Shown: one piece after another, positions 24,788-34,715 of the stretch | Layout of the letters: each line of letters opens with the position of its first letter | How positions within the stretch are numbered: the first letter of the stretch is position 1 | Source: Chromera velia | Lineage: Eukaryota; Sar; Chromeraceae | Direction: 5' to 3' | DNA length: 39,773 nucleotides | NCBI GenBank assembly: GCA_018398765.1 | Contig: JAHBMJ010004061.1 | Span: 216,036-255,808, forward strand | The notes under the pieces: model-generated | The model's database searches: none | What the model saw: only the letters and a program-made list of their open reading frames with translations | What the model was told of the DNA's origin: nothing | Translations under genes and position numbers: made by a program

Positions 24788-27092
24788 GGCAGTGAGTGGG
24801 GGTATCAAAATGGGGATGGGACAGGAGAGGAGGGGGGGAAAGAGAGGATGCGGTGTGTAGAGAAGGGAGGAAAGAAATACAGTCTACCTCACCGGTCCCT
24901 TTTTCTTCAAGCCCATTCTGTCTTTGTGCCTGTCTTGTGGTGCCCCTTTCTCCTCGTCTTTCTGAGCTGAAAGGCCTGGCCACCACCATCTCTTCGCCTC
25001 CAAATTTCACTCTCTGCGACTGAAGAAACAGACCTCAAAGAAAAGGGGGGGGGGAGAGCAAGGGGGGAAGAAAAGAAAGCAAATGGACCTGCAAAGATTC
25101 TCCAAAGTCTCCTCCTTCCTTTGTCTCTTTCTGTCGGCGGTTCCCTTCCAGTCTCTCTCCTGGTTCTGTTCTGTTCTTCTTCTTCCTCTGTCGGCGTGTA
25201 TTCTACTGTCCTACTCCATTTTGTTGAATACCGGAGATGAAAGGACATCCGGCTCTGCCCGTGACTAGATTTTCTTTGGTCTCCTTCGAGGAGGGAATGG
25301 GAACGAAGCAGCCAGCCGTTTGGTGGATCGTTGCATGAAATGAGAAAAAAATATCGCAAGTCTTATTTGATGATGAAGCTGCTTCTTTCCTTCTATCTTC
25401 ACTCAGATGTATCCATGTGATGGTTTTGGACCCACTTTTCAACGCACCACGTGACATTGATTGGGATGTGAGGTGCATTTAAAGCTCCCTAACCAACGAG
25501 CACAAACATCTACGTGTTCTGAGATGGCCTTTGGTGTGAATTAGACTTGTCATTGATACAGAAAACACGAATTTGCAATGGAATAATCACATTCAAAAAC
25601 AATGGGCCAGTGGTTCTAGCTAGGTTTGAATTTCAATTTTAATTTTATATCGTATAGCTAGGGAGAAAAAACCTATACAATCTGAAAAAGATACTGAAAA
25701 AAAAAAAACGTAATTACATTTCAGTACACTTCAAGTTTATTCATATAAATTTATTACAATTACTATAAAAATTTTAAATTCAGAGAATATTACTGTGTTG
25801 TTAGCTATATTGAGTTCAAAAGCTGACATTTCATATCGGGGTGCACATGCAGTTCAAAGCCTAGGTGCAAGCTAGAGTTCAAGCAGCAGTTGCCACGGTA
25901 TAGACAATGCACGGCCGCTTTAGGGGTATTGGCGGAGTCTAGCGGAGTCACAGCTAAATCTTACTAAAATTTTTGTTCACTTCGGATACTTCTTTATACT
26001 TTGTTTTTTGTATACGCGACTTTGGTGTGCAATGCACCATGATTATGCATGCAGAAAGACGTGCAATGGGACTGGCACCGGCCAACCGGCTCCGCGGCGT
26101 GGCGTCCTTCCATTGAGCCAAGACCGAGCGTGTGGACATCTTACAAATCCATGCATACAGAATTAAATGCATGTATTGCAGTAATTAAATTTAGATTGAG
26201 GAGTCAGATAAAACAAGAGACTGCTGCTCGTATGAAGTTGAGAAAGAGACTCTGTTGACACAACCTCTAGAAATAGGAGCAACGTAAGAGTGCTGTGTGC
26301 CTGTGGCCCGAGGGCTGTTATATCATATATAAATCTTTCTCACGCTAACTCTTGTGTAGTAAAATAAGATGAAATTAGACTAGATTAGCCCCGATGCATT
26401 CGATATGTATAGTAGCGTATAGAAATTTTTTTATCTAACTCTAGCTATTATACTCTATTAAAGTTATAATTAAACACTATTAAACACTATATATATTATA
26501 CTATATATATGTTATACTACTACAGTTATAGACCTGTGTCTACACAAAAAATTGTTGAAAATTTATCCCCCGCCGGCTATAACCAGCACTTCGTGCATAC
26601 ATGGATACACGCGTGCTCACTTCAAAACGGTGCATGACTGAGTTGCCGTGATAATTGGAAATCATTGGCTGAGCAATCACACACGCATGTGGGCACGGGG
26701 ATGGTTAGGGACGGTTTATGGGATTTGTTCTTCACTTCCGCGCGCAAAGCGCGCGCACTGACTTGTACCATGCATAATTAAAAATGTTTTTCCTCTACCA
26801 TATGCAGATCCGTCTCCGTCTTGACGTACTGTATGTGCGGTTGCATATCTCAATTCAACATATGGTATAGACGGCATCACAAGACAAGCACGAATCAGTC
26901 AATAGGAGCCAGAGTAAATGAAACGGATCGGACTTCATTGAATTATGTCAAAGATTGTCGAAGTAATTGAGCGTGAATCAATATGATAAAGAGAGGACCC
27001 TTCCTCCACAACTTTCCAGAGCGAGCTAGGTGTACATACACACTCGTGTTTAAAAAGCACTAACTGCGCTGCGCAGAGCAGGAACTATCTCG
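24788..27092. other. intergenic region, mostly AT-rich, no gene seen
   Basis: The first 700 bp are mixed; from about 25,500 it is AT-rich with small repeats (for example ATTAAACACT repeated at about 26,471-26,491). A GC-richer patch at 26,040-26,150 gives only short ORFs on both strands. No RNA gene recognised. Confidence 0.5.
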
Positions 27093-28283
27093 ATGAGTAT
27101 GCCAAGCTATCGAAGTATTGTCACCCGTCTCGTTCGGGGTCACAGGTGGCTCTTGCAGACTCCTCTCCAGTGTGTAGCTCCGCACTACCTGACACAGTTT
27201 CGATTCGGGTATCCTCTGTATCCTTTCTCGACTTTCAATCAGTTTCATGCCAGCGGCAGTCAGGGATGTGGGAGTGTGGATGGCGAGGACCTCGACGAAG
27301 ATGAGTTTGTCGACATTCCTGCTTCTTTCTTTGGTGGTGTTCCAAGTGGGTGGAAAGTCTCCAAAAAGGGACGAATTCAGACCAGCCGGGGAGTCCCTGT
27401 CGGAGATGGGAGAGGGCATCTGGGCAAATTTACTGGCTACTATTGCGTAGACATAAGCGTTTGGGGGGTAAAACGCGATGTTCACCAGCTTGTTGCGCTC
27501 ACTTTCCTCTCATCAGAGAAAGAGAAAAAGGAAAAGGAATTTCCGGGCGAGATAGTTGAAGTAGATCACATTGACGGCAATAAGCTTAACAACTCTGTAG
27601 ACAATCTGCAGTGGTTGACGCGAAAGGAGCACGTGAGAAAGACTCTGGCGGCACACGCCGTCCCCCGGCCACCGTATTCGAGTGCCCTGCCGGTCCAAGC
27701 ATCTCATTCAGCCACGGGAGAGACACGGACATTCCCGAGTATCGGTGCATGTGCAGATTTTCTGGGCGTGTATTCCGGCGGCAGGTTGTCTGTCGCAAAT
27801 CTCCGTGGCAATCCTGGAGGGGTGAAGATGAAGGATTGGTGGGTCATGATCGACCCAAAAAAATTTCAAGAGCTTGAAGGCGAGCACTTCAAGCCATTGT
27901 ATCAGGTTCATGATCAGGGAGATCAAGTAGTTCTGAGTGTTGAACCTCCAGGAGGTAAACTGGACACCGCTCCTTTTATACACGTGTCAAATTACGGGCG
28001 AGTACGTTATCTGAATAAACGGATCGGAGTGGGTCGCATCGTAAAAGGGTATTTGTGTGCGAAAAACGTTGGAGTCCACCGACTCGTTGGCGAGGCCTTT
28101 CACACAGAGCAAAAACATGCTCTTCTGGCCAAAGGCGTGAAGGGGGGGATCCTTCACGTCGACCACAAGGATGGAAACCCTCTGAACAACTGCGCGGAGA
28201 ATCTGCGATGGGTGCCGCCGGAATTGCATGCTATCCTGACTTGGGAGAGGGTAAAGGGCATGCGAGAAACTACGCCAGGCTGA
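27093..28283 (+). CDS. double-HNH (NUMOD/HNH-type) endonuclease-like protein
   Basis: Uninterrupted 396-codon frame, unusual here because most other genes have introns. It contains two copies of an HNH unit of the type found in phage, large-virus and intron-encoded nucleases. Copy 1 has H131, then VDHIDGNKLNN (157-167) and NLQW (171-174). Copy 2 has VHRLVGEAFH (328-337), VDHKDGNPLNN (356-366) and NLRW (370-373). Before each HNH is a beta-rich NUMOD4-like region (about 72-130; about 266-328, containing VSNYGRVRYL). Between the copies, residues 213-250 (TFPSIGACADFLGV ... GG ... DWW) resemble a NUMOD1 DNA-binding helix. The family catalyses metal-dependent DNA cleavage; activity here is unproven. 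The first 40 residues are basic and hydroxylated with no acid before residue 65, so an organelle-targeting leader is possible. ATG 27093 is chosen as the first in frame; a second ATG is two codons on. Confidence 0.85.
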   Translation: MSMPSYRSIVTRLVRGHRWLLQTPLQCVAPHYLTQFRFGYPLYPFSTFNQFHASGSQGCGSVDGEDLDEDEFVDIPASFFGGVPSGWKVSKKGRIQTSRGVPVGDGRGHLGKFTGYYCVDISVWGVKRDVHQLVALTFLSSEKEKKEKEFPGEIVEVDHIDGNKLNNSVDNLQWLTRKEHVRKTLAAHAVPRPPYSSALPVQASHSATGETRTFPSIGACADFLGVYSGGRLSVANLRGNPGGVKMKDWWVMIDPKKFQELEGEHFKPLYQVHDQGDQVVLSVEPPGGKLDTAPFIHVSNYGRVRYLNKRIGVGRIVKGYLCAKNVGVHRLVGEAFHTEQKHALLAKGVKGGILHVDHKDGNPLNNCAENLRWVPPELHAILTWERVKGMRETTPG

Positions 28284-28394
28284 GCGGGACTTTGCGAAAT
28301 ACGAAGAATGAATCGTGTGCATTAAAAGTACCGTCAAAACATAAAGAGCTTGATAAGAAAATTGCACTTTCTTGCCGTCTTACCCGCTGACGTA

Positions 28395-28596
28395 TCTTCC
28401 TCCCTTTCAGCGCATTCTTTCTCTCTCTCCCATGCACTCTCTCTCCCTTTCTCTCTCCCTCCCTCTCCCCCCCTCTCTCCCTCCCTCTCCCCCTCTCTCT
28501 CCCTCCCTCTCTACCTCTCTCGCTTTCTTTCTTCCTTCCTTCCTTCTTTCTTTCTTTTTTTTTGGTTCGTTCGTTCGTTCGTTCGTTTCTTTCTTC

Positions 28597-28635
<39 letters not shown>

Positions 28636-29132
28636 ACTTTCTTTCTTTCTTCCTTCCTTTCTTCCTTCCTTCCTTCCTTCCTTCACTCTTTCCTTTGTTT
28701 CTTCCTTCCTTGTTTGTTTTTTTCTGCATTCCCGCCTCCCTTCCTTCCTTCCCTCCTTCCTTCCTTGCTTGTTTTTCTCTGTTAGTCTGTCTTGTTTGTC
28801 TGTCTATGTAACTGTCCTTTTTTTCTTTCGTTGTTTCCCTTCTGTTCGTGCGTAGTTTTTCTTGTTGCCATTCTTTCCTTTGAATTTGAAGACTTAGTTC
28901 CTTCCTTCCTTCTTTTCTTCTTTTTTTCCTTCCTTCCCGCTCTCTCTCTTTCTGTCTGAGACTCTCTTTCTCTTTCTTTCTTTCTTTCTTTGTTTCTTTC
29001 TTTGTTTGTTTGTTTCTTTCTTTCTTTCCTTCTTTCTTTCTTTATTTCTTTCTTTCTTTCTTTCTTTCTTTATTTCTTTCTTTCTTTCTATCTTTCTCTT
29101 TCTCTCTCTCTCACACACACGCACACACAGAC

Positions 29133-29168
<36 letters not shown>

Positions 29169-29262
29169 CCTCCCTCCCTCCCTCCATCCATCCATCCATC
29201 CCTCCATCCCTCCCTTCTTCCCTCCCTCCCTCCCTCCGTCCTTGTTTCTTTCCTTGATCCCC
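28395..29262. repeat. polypyrimidine low-complexity block (CTCT, CCCT, CTTT, CTTC, CCAT)
   Basis: About 870 bp of CT-only tandem repeats on the plus strand, including long (CTTT)n and (CTTC)n runs and a short CACACA patch at about 29,112-29,130. All Ser/Phe/Leu ORFs over it are artefacts. It starts about 110 bp after the HNH gene's stop and could be 3' UTR, intron or plain intergenic sequence. Confidence 0.9.
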
Positions 29263-29527
29263 TCGATTATCTAGTGGGTTGTCTCTTCTTTGTTCATTTG
29301 ATTTCGTTTGTATTTTCTTTTCAATTTTCTTTCTCTTTTTTGCCCTACAGATTTTGTTAGCTTTCTGATTTGATCTTCTTTTTTATAGTATTTAAGAGAT
29401 GACTGCATGTGTTTAGGACTGTGTGGCAGTTTATACTCATTTGATAGATGTTTGTTATTTTCCAAGTTGTTAAATTAACTAACCAACTAACCACTAACTA
29501 ACTTTTATATTACAAAGTAGTTACAGC

Positions 29528-29535
29528 AAGATAAA
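29528..29535. repeat. left target-site duplication AAGATAAA
   Basis: Identical 8-mer at 30796-30803, immediately outside the opposite terminal inverted repeat. Confidence 0.85.
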
Positions 29536-30795
29536 TAGTGACCATGTTTGATTTGATTTGATTTAATTTGATTTGAGGTAGGGCTTAAGCTCAAATCAAA
29601 TATCCAGTCAGGGAGGACCTAGTGTTTAAAGACCTATCAAATACGATCAAATATTTGATCAATATGACTTTCAACCTCAAATATGAAGGTTCCGAAAAAA
29701 CTTTTGCAAGTACCGATCCGTCACGCATGCTGATTCAAATGAAAAAACCTAAATCTTAATGGTTTACTCTAAAAAAAAAAACGTTTTGAGTTGCACTGAA
29801 ATTGATGTTTCACCCCCTTTTACTTCATGCAGAGGTAAACCGATCAGCTAAACGTTTTCTTGAACAGCTGTGTTGACTTTTCTGGTGCTGGAACATCTTT
29901 TATGGCCCCCTTTTTGAGCGTCTACAAACATTTTATACCCCGTAAAGACATGTCATACAATCTGATAGGGTCAACAGGGTCGGCCGCAGAGGCAAATGCT
30001 GAGAAGGCTGGGGGGAAACTTCCCCCTCCTGAGAAAGTCATCACTCCAGGTGAGGAAGGCTACCGACCTCTCTATATTCACCTCCAACACAAGGAGCTTG
30101 TTGTCGGCCCTGGCACGGCACAGAGGGTAGCCAAACTTACCAACTCTGGATGCTTAGCTACCCAGAAACAGGACGGTTCGAACACTAACAGCAATAGCAA
30201 ACGTATACGCAGTTCTCCGTCTCACCCCATTGTCATCTCTCCGCAACCGAATAGAAGCCCAGGAGCACCCACTCCTGGAAAGCCGAAAAGCCAGAGAAAA
30301 AGCTCTCAACAGCTCCCACCACCGATCGATTCGATTCACATTGAAGAAAGTGATCATGAAGAAGAGGAAAAGGAAGTGCCATAAAGCTGAGTGATTGTCA
30401 CCTCAATTTTGGTACGTGCTCTAACTTTATCGTATCAACAAAAAGTTATATGCAATTTCAAATCTATCAATTTTACGTTCTTAATCTCTATTAGTATTAG
30501 AGTGAGTCTCAGTGACTAGTGTATATACACTGCCACACAGGCATATTTTTTTTACGGAACTGATAAGTTATAATTTTATATATATTTTTTTAAATTTTTG
30601 AAACACACATAAGAAATGTTCTAATAACTATTGTCATGAGAAAAATAATCAGAGTGATAGTAAGTCAGTGACTCAGTGAGGAACCCTAAGAGGTTAACCT
30701 CAAATCTTACCTCAAATATCAAATATTTGAGGTTGAAGCTCAAATCAAATCAAATCAAATCAAATCAAATATAATCAAATCAAATATGGTCACTA
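29536..30795. mobile_element. hAT-like DNA transposon, 1,260 bp
   Basis: Begins TAGTGACCATGTTTGATTTG and ends with the reverse complement of TAGTGACCATATTTGATTTG: a terminal inverted repeat with one mismatch in 20, extended by reiterated ATTTG/CAAAT units. It is flanked by a perfect 8-bp direct repeat, AAGATAAA. Eight-bp duplications and termini of the form YARNG are hallmarks of the hAT superfamily. Near the ends are palindromes: GATCAAATATTTGATC at 29645-29660 and an 11-nt-arm hairpin at 30709-30733. No hAT transposase is visible, so it is probably non-autonomous; the internal ORF is listed separately. Confidence 0.87.
29902..30384 (+). CDS. unknown protein encoded inside the hAT-like element
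   Basis: Open frame of about 160 codons from ATG 29902 to TAA 30382-30384 (open upstream to about 29860, after a possible ACAG acceptor at 29,866-29,869). The middle is globular-looking (GYRPLYIHLQHKELVVGPG) and the C-terminal third is low-complexity, basic and Pro/Ser-rich, ending in an acidic tail (EESDHEEEEKEVP). I recognise no transposase, BED finger or other domain. It could be a captured host exon, part of a transposon gene, or a degraded ORF. Confidence 0.4.
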   Translation: MAPFLSVYKHFIPRKDMSYNLIGSTGSAAEANAEKAGGKLPPPEKVITPGEEGYRPLYIHLQHKELVVGPGTAQRVAKLTNSGCLATQKQDGSNTNSNSKRIRSSPSHPIVISPQPNRSPGAPTPGKPKSQRKSSQQLPPPIDSIHIEESDHEEEEKEVP

Positions 30796-30803
30796 AAGAT
30801 AAA
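30796..30803. repeat. right target-site duplication AAGATAAA
   Basis: Matches 29528-29535 exactly. Confidence 0.85.
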
Positions 30804-31201
30804 CTAGTTAAACTACTTATACGATAAAGGGGGGGTCTCTTTGCCTCCCCGGATGCTACAGTATATTGAGTTCAGACAATGTCACTTCTATACGTTATCT
30901 ACAATTTAATGTACAATTACTGTACAATAACTGTTTAAGAGTGATCATTCATTCTTTTTGTCAGTTCTTTTTTTTTCAATTCTAGGCCTTGTTCGATCTG
31001 TCTTATAAAATCGATTTTATGGTAGAACAAAGCACGACATTCATATTTTAGATTTGCCCCCCCCCCCTCCCTCCATCCTTGAAGTCTCCCCTCCTGGCCT
31101 CGACCGTTTTACTCCATTGAGAAAGGGGCAATGACTTAGGTTTATTTAACAACTTGAGAAAGAGTTAATTTAACAACTTGGGTTATTTCTAAGATATGCA
31201 G

Positions 31202-31646
31202 TAGTGCTAGGAAAAGGTTCAAGGTTCAAGGTTCATTTCGAAGTAATGAACCTGAATCAGGTTCAAAAACAGGTTTAAAAACAGGTTCACTTTTAATTAA
31301 TAGAAACCTCATTTTTTTATATTATCTTATGTTTTTAAATTAGGCTTTAATACATTTTTAGAACGTTTTATTATAGAATCTATGCCTTAGTAGTGTTTTT
31401 AAATAGTTTAAATCAATAGATTGAACCGGCTGGGGACAGTTGCTGTGCGCGCGGCTCCAGCTCCTTATTTCACCTATATCGGCCGCGGGCGGCGCGGGCC
31501 TGGCCGGCCTTATGCCAGTGGCCGCACGTCTGGCCTCTAAAATAGGTTCAAAACAGGTTCAACAAGTTCAACAGGTTCAAAACAGGTTCAACAGGTTCAC
31601 TTTTTTAGATTTGAACCTTTTCTCAATAAACTTTTTCCCAGCCCTA
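31202..31646. mobile_element. hAT-like miniature element (MITE), 445 bp
   Basis: The left end reads TAGTGCTAGGAAAAGGTTCA. The right end read inward on the minus strand is TAGGGCTGGGAAAAAGTTTA, sharing TAGNGCTNGGAAAA. It is flanked by ATATGCAG (31194-31201) and ATATACAG (31647-31654), an 8-bp duplication with one difference. Subterminal AGGTTCA units are repeated on both sides of a GC-rich core (about 31,428-31,538). There is no coding capacity. Both termini fit the hAT YARNG pattern. The terminal repeats have decayed more than in the neighbouring element, suggesting an older insertion. Confidence 0.75.
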
Positions 31647-31654
31647 ATATACAG

Positions 31655-32872
31655 TGATTCCTTGTGAACAGCACTGGTAGCCTAGACAGCACTGTCACAG
31701 CAGCTATATACTAGAGCTGTACAATTATACTACTACTATGATATGGGTTGGGCAGAGCCCAAGATGTTAGCTGACCGGCGCTTCAATTAAGTCAGCCTTT
31801 TATCTTAAGGGTGATCGTAATTTGAATATACTTTTTAATTTTTAAATAAAGTGCCAGTGATTATAAGTCTTCACAGGCTTTACTTTAATTTCAAACTATA
31901 ATTTTTTTGGGGGGGGGGGGGCATTGACTTAAAGTTTGTTCCTAGCATCTAGCCTATCCGTCTTTCATCTCATCTCTTCCTTCTGTCCTAGTTACTGCTC
32001 TCGCGACTAGCTCTCTCTCTCATGCGACCTCATACTTGACGCTCCTCCATCTGAATGCCTTCTTCGGCATTTACTAAGTACTTCCTACCCCTCAGTCATA
32101 ACCAGTGCACTGCCTACTCCTCCTTCCTCCCAGCCCTCCCCTTGCACTCTTCTGGTCTCCCGAATGCACGCGCTTGCCGCTTTCAGGTGGGTAATCTGCA
32201 GTCGGGCTCGGATCCGGCCGCATGTCTTGCTCACATAATGAATTTATATGTATTTAGATCCTAGGCATGGCTGGCAGTCAACATCACATGAAGCAGCCTC
32301 GCTCATGCGCAAGCACGCCCTGCCAGAAGTGGAAGAGTTCGAGAAGAAATGTAGTTATTAAGCTAGTTTGCCAAATGTTGCCGAGTGAGGGTCCATCTTT
32401 GACAATCTGCCTTGCATGTCATGACTTGCCGAACGCTAGACGCCTACTATGGGCCGATGACGATGGCGTATAATGATGATGATAATCGATATTACAGTTC
32501 TATTTTTTTTTGTCTAGCGTCATTGCATTCTGCATCACCTCCTAGTTTTTCAGCAATCAATATATTTTCTAAAAAAGGCATTGAAGGCAAGAATGCCATG
32601 GAGAATAATCTGTTAGTACTGTTTTAACACATAGTCACATACTGAAGCATATATCATGATGTTTTAAGCGGTATATAAGTAGAAGACAATGATTGTCCTA
32701 GTGATTATCACAATTTCATTATCTGAACTTAGATCTGAATTAACATTTTCTCTAGCATTTTCTGCTAAATCAATCACTATCATTTTGAAATTCAAGATGA
32801 TTTCAGTTATAGTGTTAGAAACACGAGCAGTTTTGACGTCAAGAACAACTACACTATATCCTTGGCGCGCTT
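31655..32872. other. intergenic, no gene seen
   Basis: AT-rich with a 13-G run at 31909-31921 and only short ORFs of unconvincing composition. Confidence 0.5.
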
Positions 32873-34192
32873 CTAAGCCAGCTCACCAGTTTCCTCATCC
32901 TCCGCTTCAAACGTCCCTGGGGGCACTTTCATCCGAGGTATTTGCACCTCACAGCCGTCCCAGGCAGTGACGACCCTTGGTCCGGTATCTCCATGAGCGA
33001 GACTCGCAGCAAAACCCCGTGACGATGCTCCCCCCCCATGAAGAAAAGCCTGCTCTGCTTCCTTCTGTACCTCTCTCATTTTGAGAACGGAAAGCAACGA
33101 GGCGTCGCCCTTATATCTCTGAGAAAAATGAGTGAGAACCAAACGCCGAGCGTTGAGGGACCGGGCGACTGCCCCCGCCATGGCAGGCGTCGAATGCCCC
33201 CGCCTGTACGCCAAACTATCAAAGGGGCGCGTTCGGTAGTCCCGAATACGCCATGGAAGCGACCCCCCTTCGGAGTCCTGCCCCCCAAGCGACAGCAGCT
33301 CGTCGTCTGTTCCAAGCTCTTCAAGCTCAGGAACATCCGGACACTCCTCCCTAGGATTACTCACCTCCTCCTCCTGTGCCTTCTCCCCCTTACTTGCGAA
33401 ATCTGCGTTTGCAATGGTTGCCTCATGAATGAGGACGTCAACACAGTGAGACCGCCCCTTTTGCTTTCCATGAATTTGGGAGGCCTTCCATTTAACAAAG
33501 GGCGCAAGAACCGCACCGTCACAAGTGTCTTGACAGAACACCACACACCGACCAGCAACCGGCGGTTCCATCACGTCCCTCCCTCTGACAATAGTTCCGT
33601 CAGGGAACGTGAAGGCTTCATCGTCCTTCAATTTCTTCAGGACTCTGAAGATTCGCCTGGGGTCTCGAATCTGAGGATCCTTCTGGAACGCCGAAAAGTT
33701 CTCGGGACGTTCAATGAGGGGGCGGATGAAATGGTCACGCGCCCTTCCCGCGTGACTTTTCTCAAACAATACAAACGCAACTGTGGGCAGCGTGTGTTGA
33801 ATTGATACTGCGCTTACCTGCAGAGAGAAAGAAGCAATGAACACTGTGGCTCTGCATGCCATTTGTGCGGGGGGCATTTGAGGCCTCCGTCTGCGAAGGG
33901 ACATTTTGGGACAAGAGATCAGACCCATGCGAGATGGGCAAACATCAGGAGAAAGTCGATGGACCAATTTCAAGTGAGGAATTGTGGGAATGAAAGAAGG
34001 TAACAAGACAGAGGACAGCAGGCAAGAAGAGTCTATATGAATGAGACAAAAGGAAAAAAAGACGACAGACAAGACATGGAAAAAAGAGCGGAAGGGGTAC
34101 TCCAAGCGAGAGAGCAAGGAACAACGCCCGGATTCAGGGAAGCAAAGGGTAAAGTAATGCGGACTTAGTTGCACTGACGACGAAGAGACAAA

Positions 34193-34228
<36 letters not shown>

Positions 34229-34637
34229 GAAGAGGGAAGGAGGGAAGGAAGGAAGGAAGGAAGGAAGAAAGAAAGAAGGAAGGAAAAAAAAAGAAGAGAG
34301 AAGAAAGAGGGAAGAAACAAGGAAAAGAGTGAGATACAGAAGAAACGAAGACGTGAGGAAGGTGAGGGTGCTAGAGGAATGCATTGAGGGCGGAAGGAAG
34401 GAGGACACCGACAGAAATTCAGATCAGACAAGGAGAAATGGTAGCAGAAAACAGGCATGCTTCGGCTTGTGGGAAACTGACATGAAAGGAGGCACGGAGA
34501 TTGGATTAAGGAGAAGGAAGGCGTGCGTGAGGCACTAGTCGTTTAACAACAGAGAGGGACATGAATTTCATTCGAGAGACTTGGCTCAGAGGTTCAGAGC
34601 AACGCATAGAGGACAGATACCCACAGTCACACCCACC

Positions 34638-34715
<78 letters not shown>

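Noticed and set aside
26040-26150. GC-richer patch examined as a possible tRNA or small RNA gene
   Set aside because: I could not fold a tRNA cloverleaf or find conserved tRNA box sequences.
28270-29360. Long Ser/Phe/Leu and Lys/Glu/Arg ORFs on both strands
   Set aside because: Translations of CTTT/CTCT low-complexity DNA; open frames are expected there because few stops can occur.
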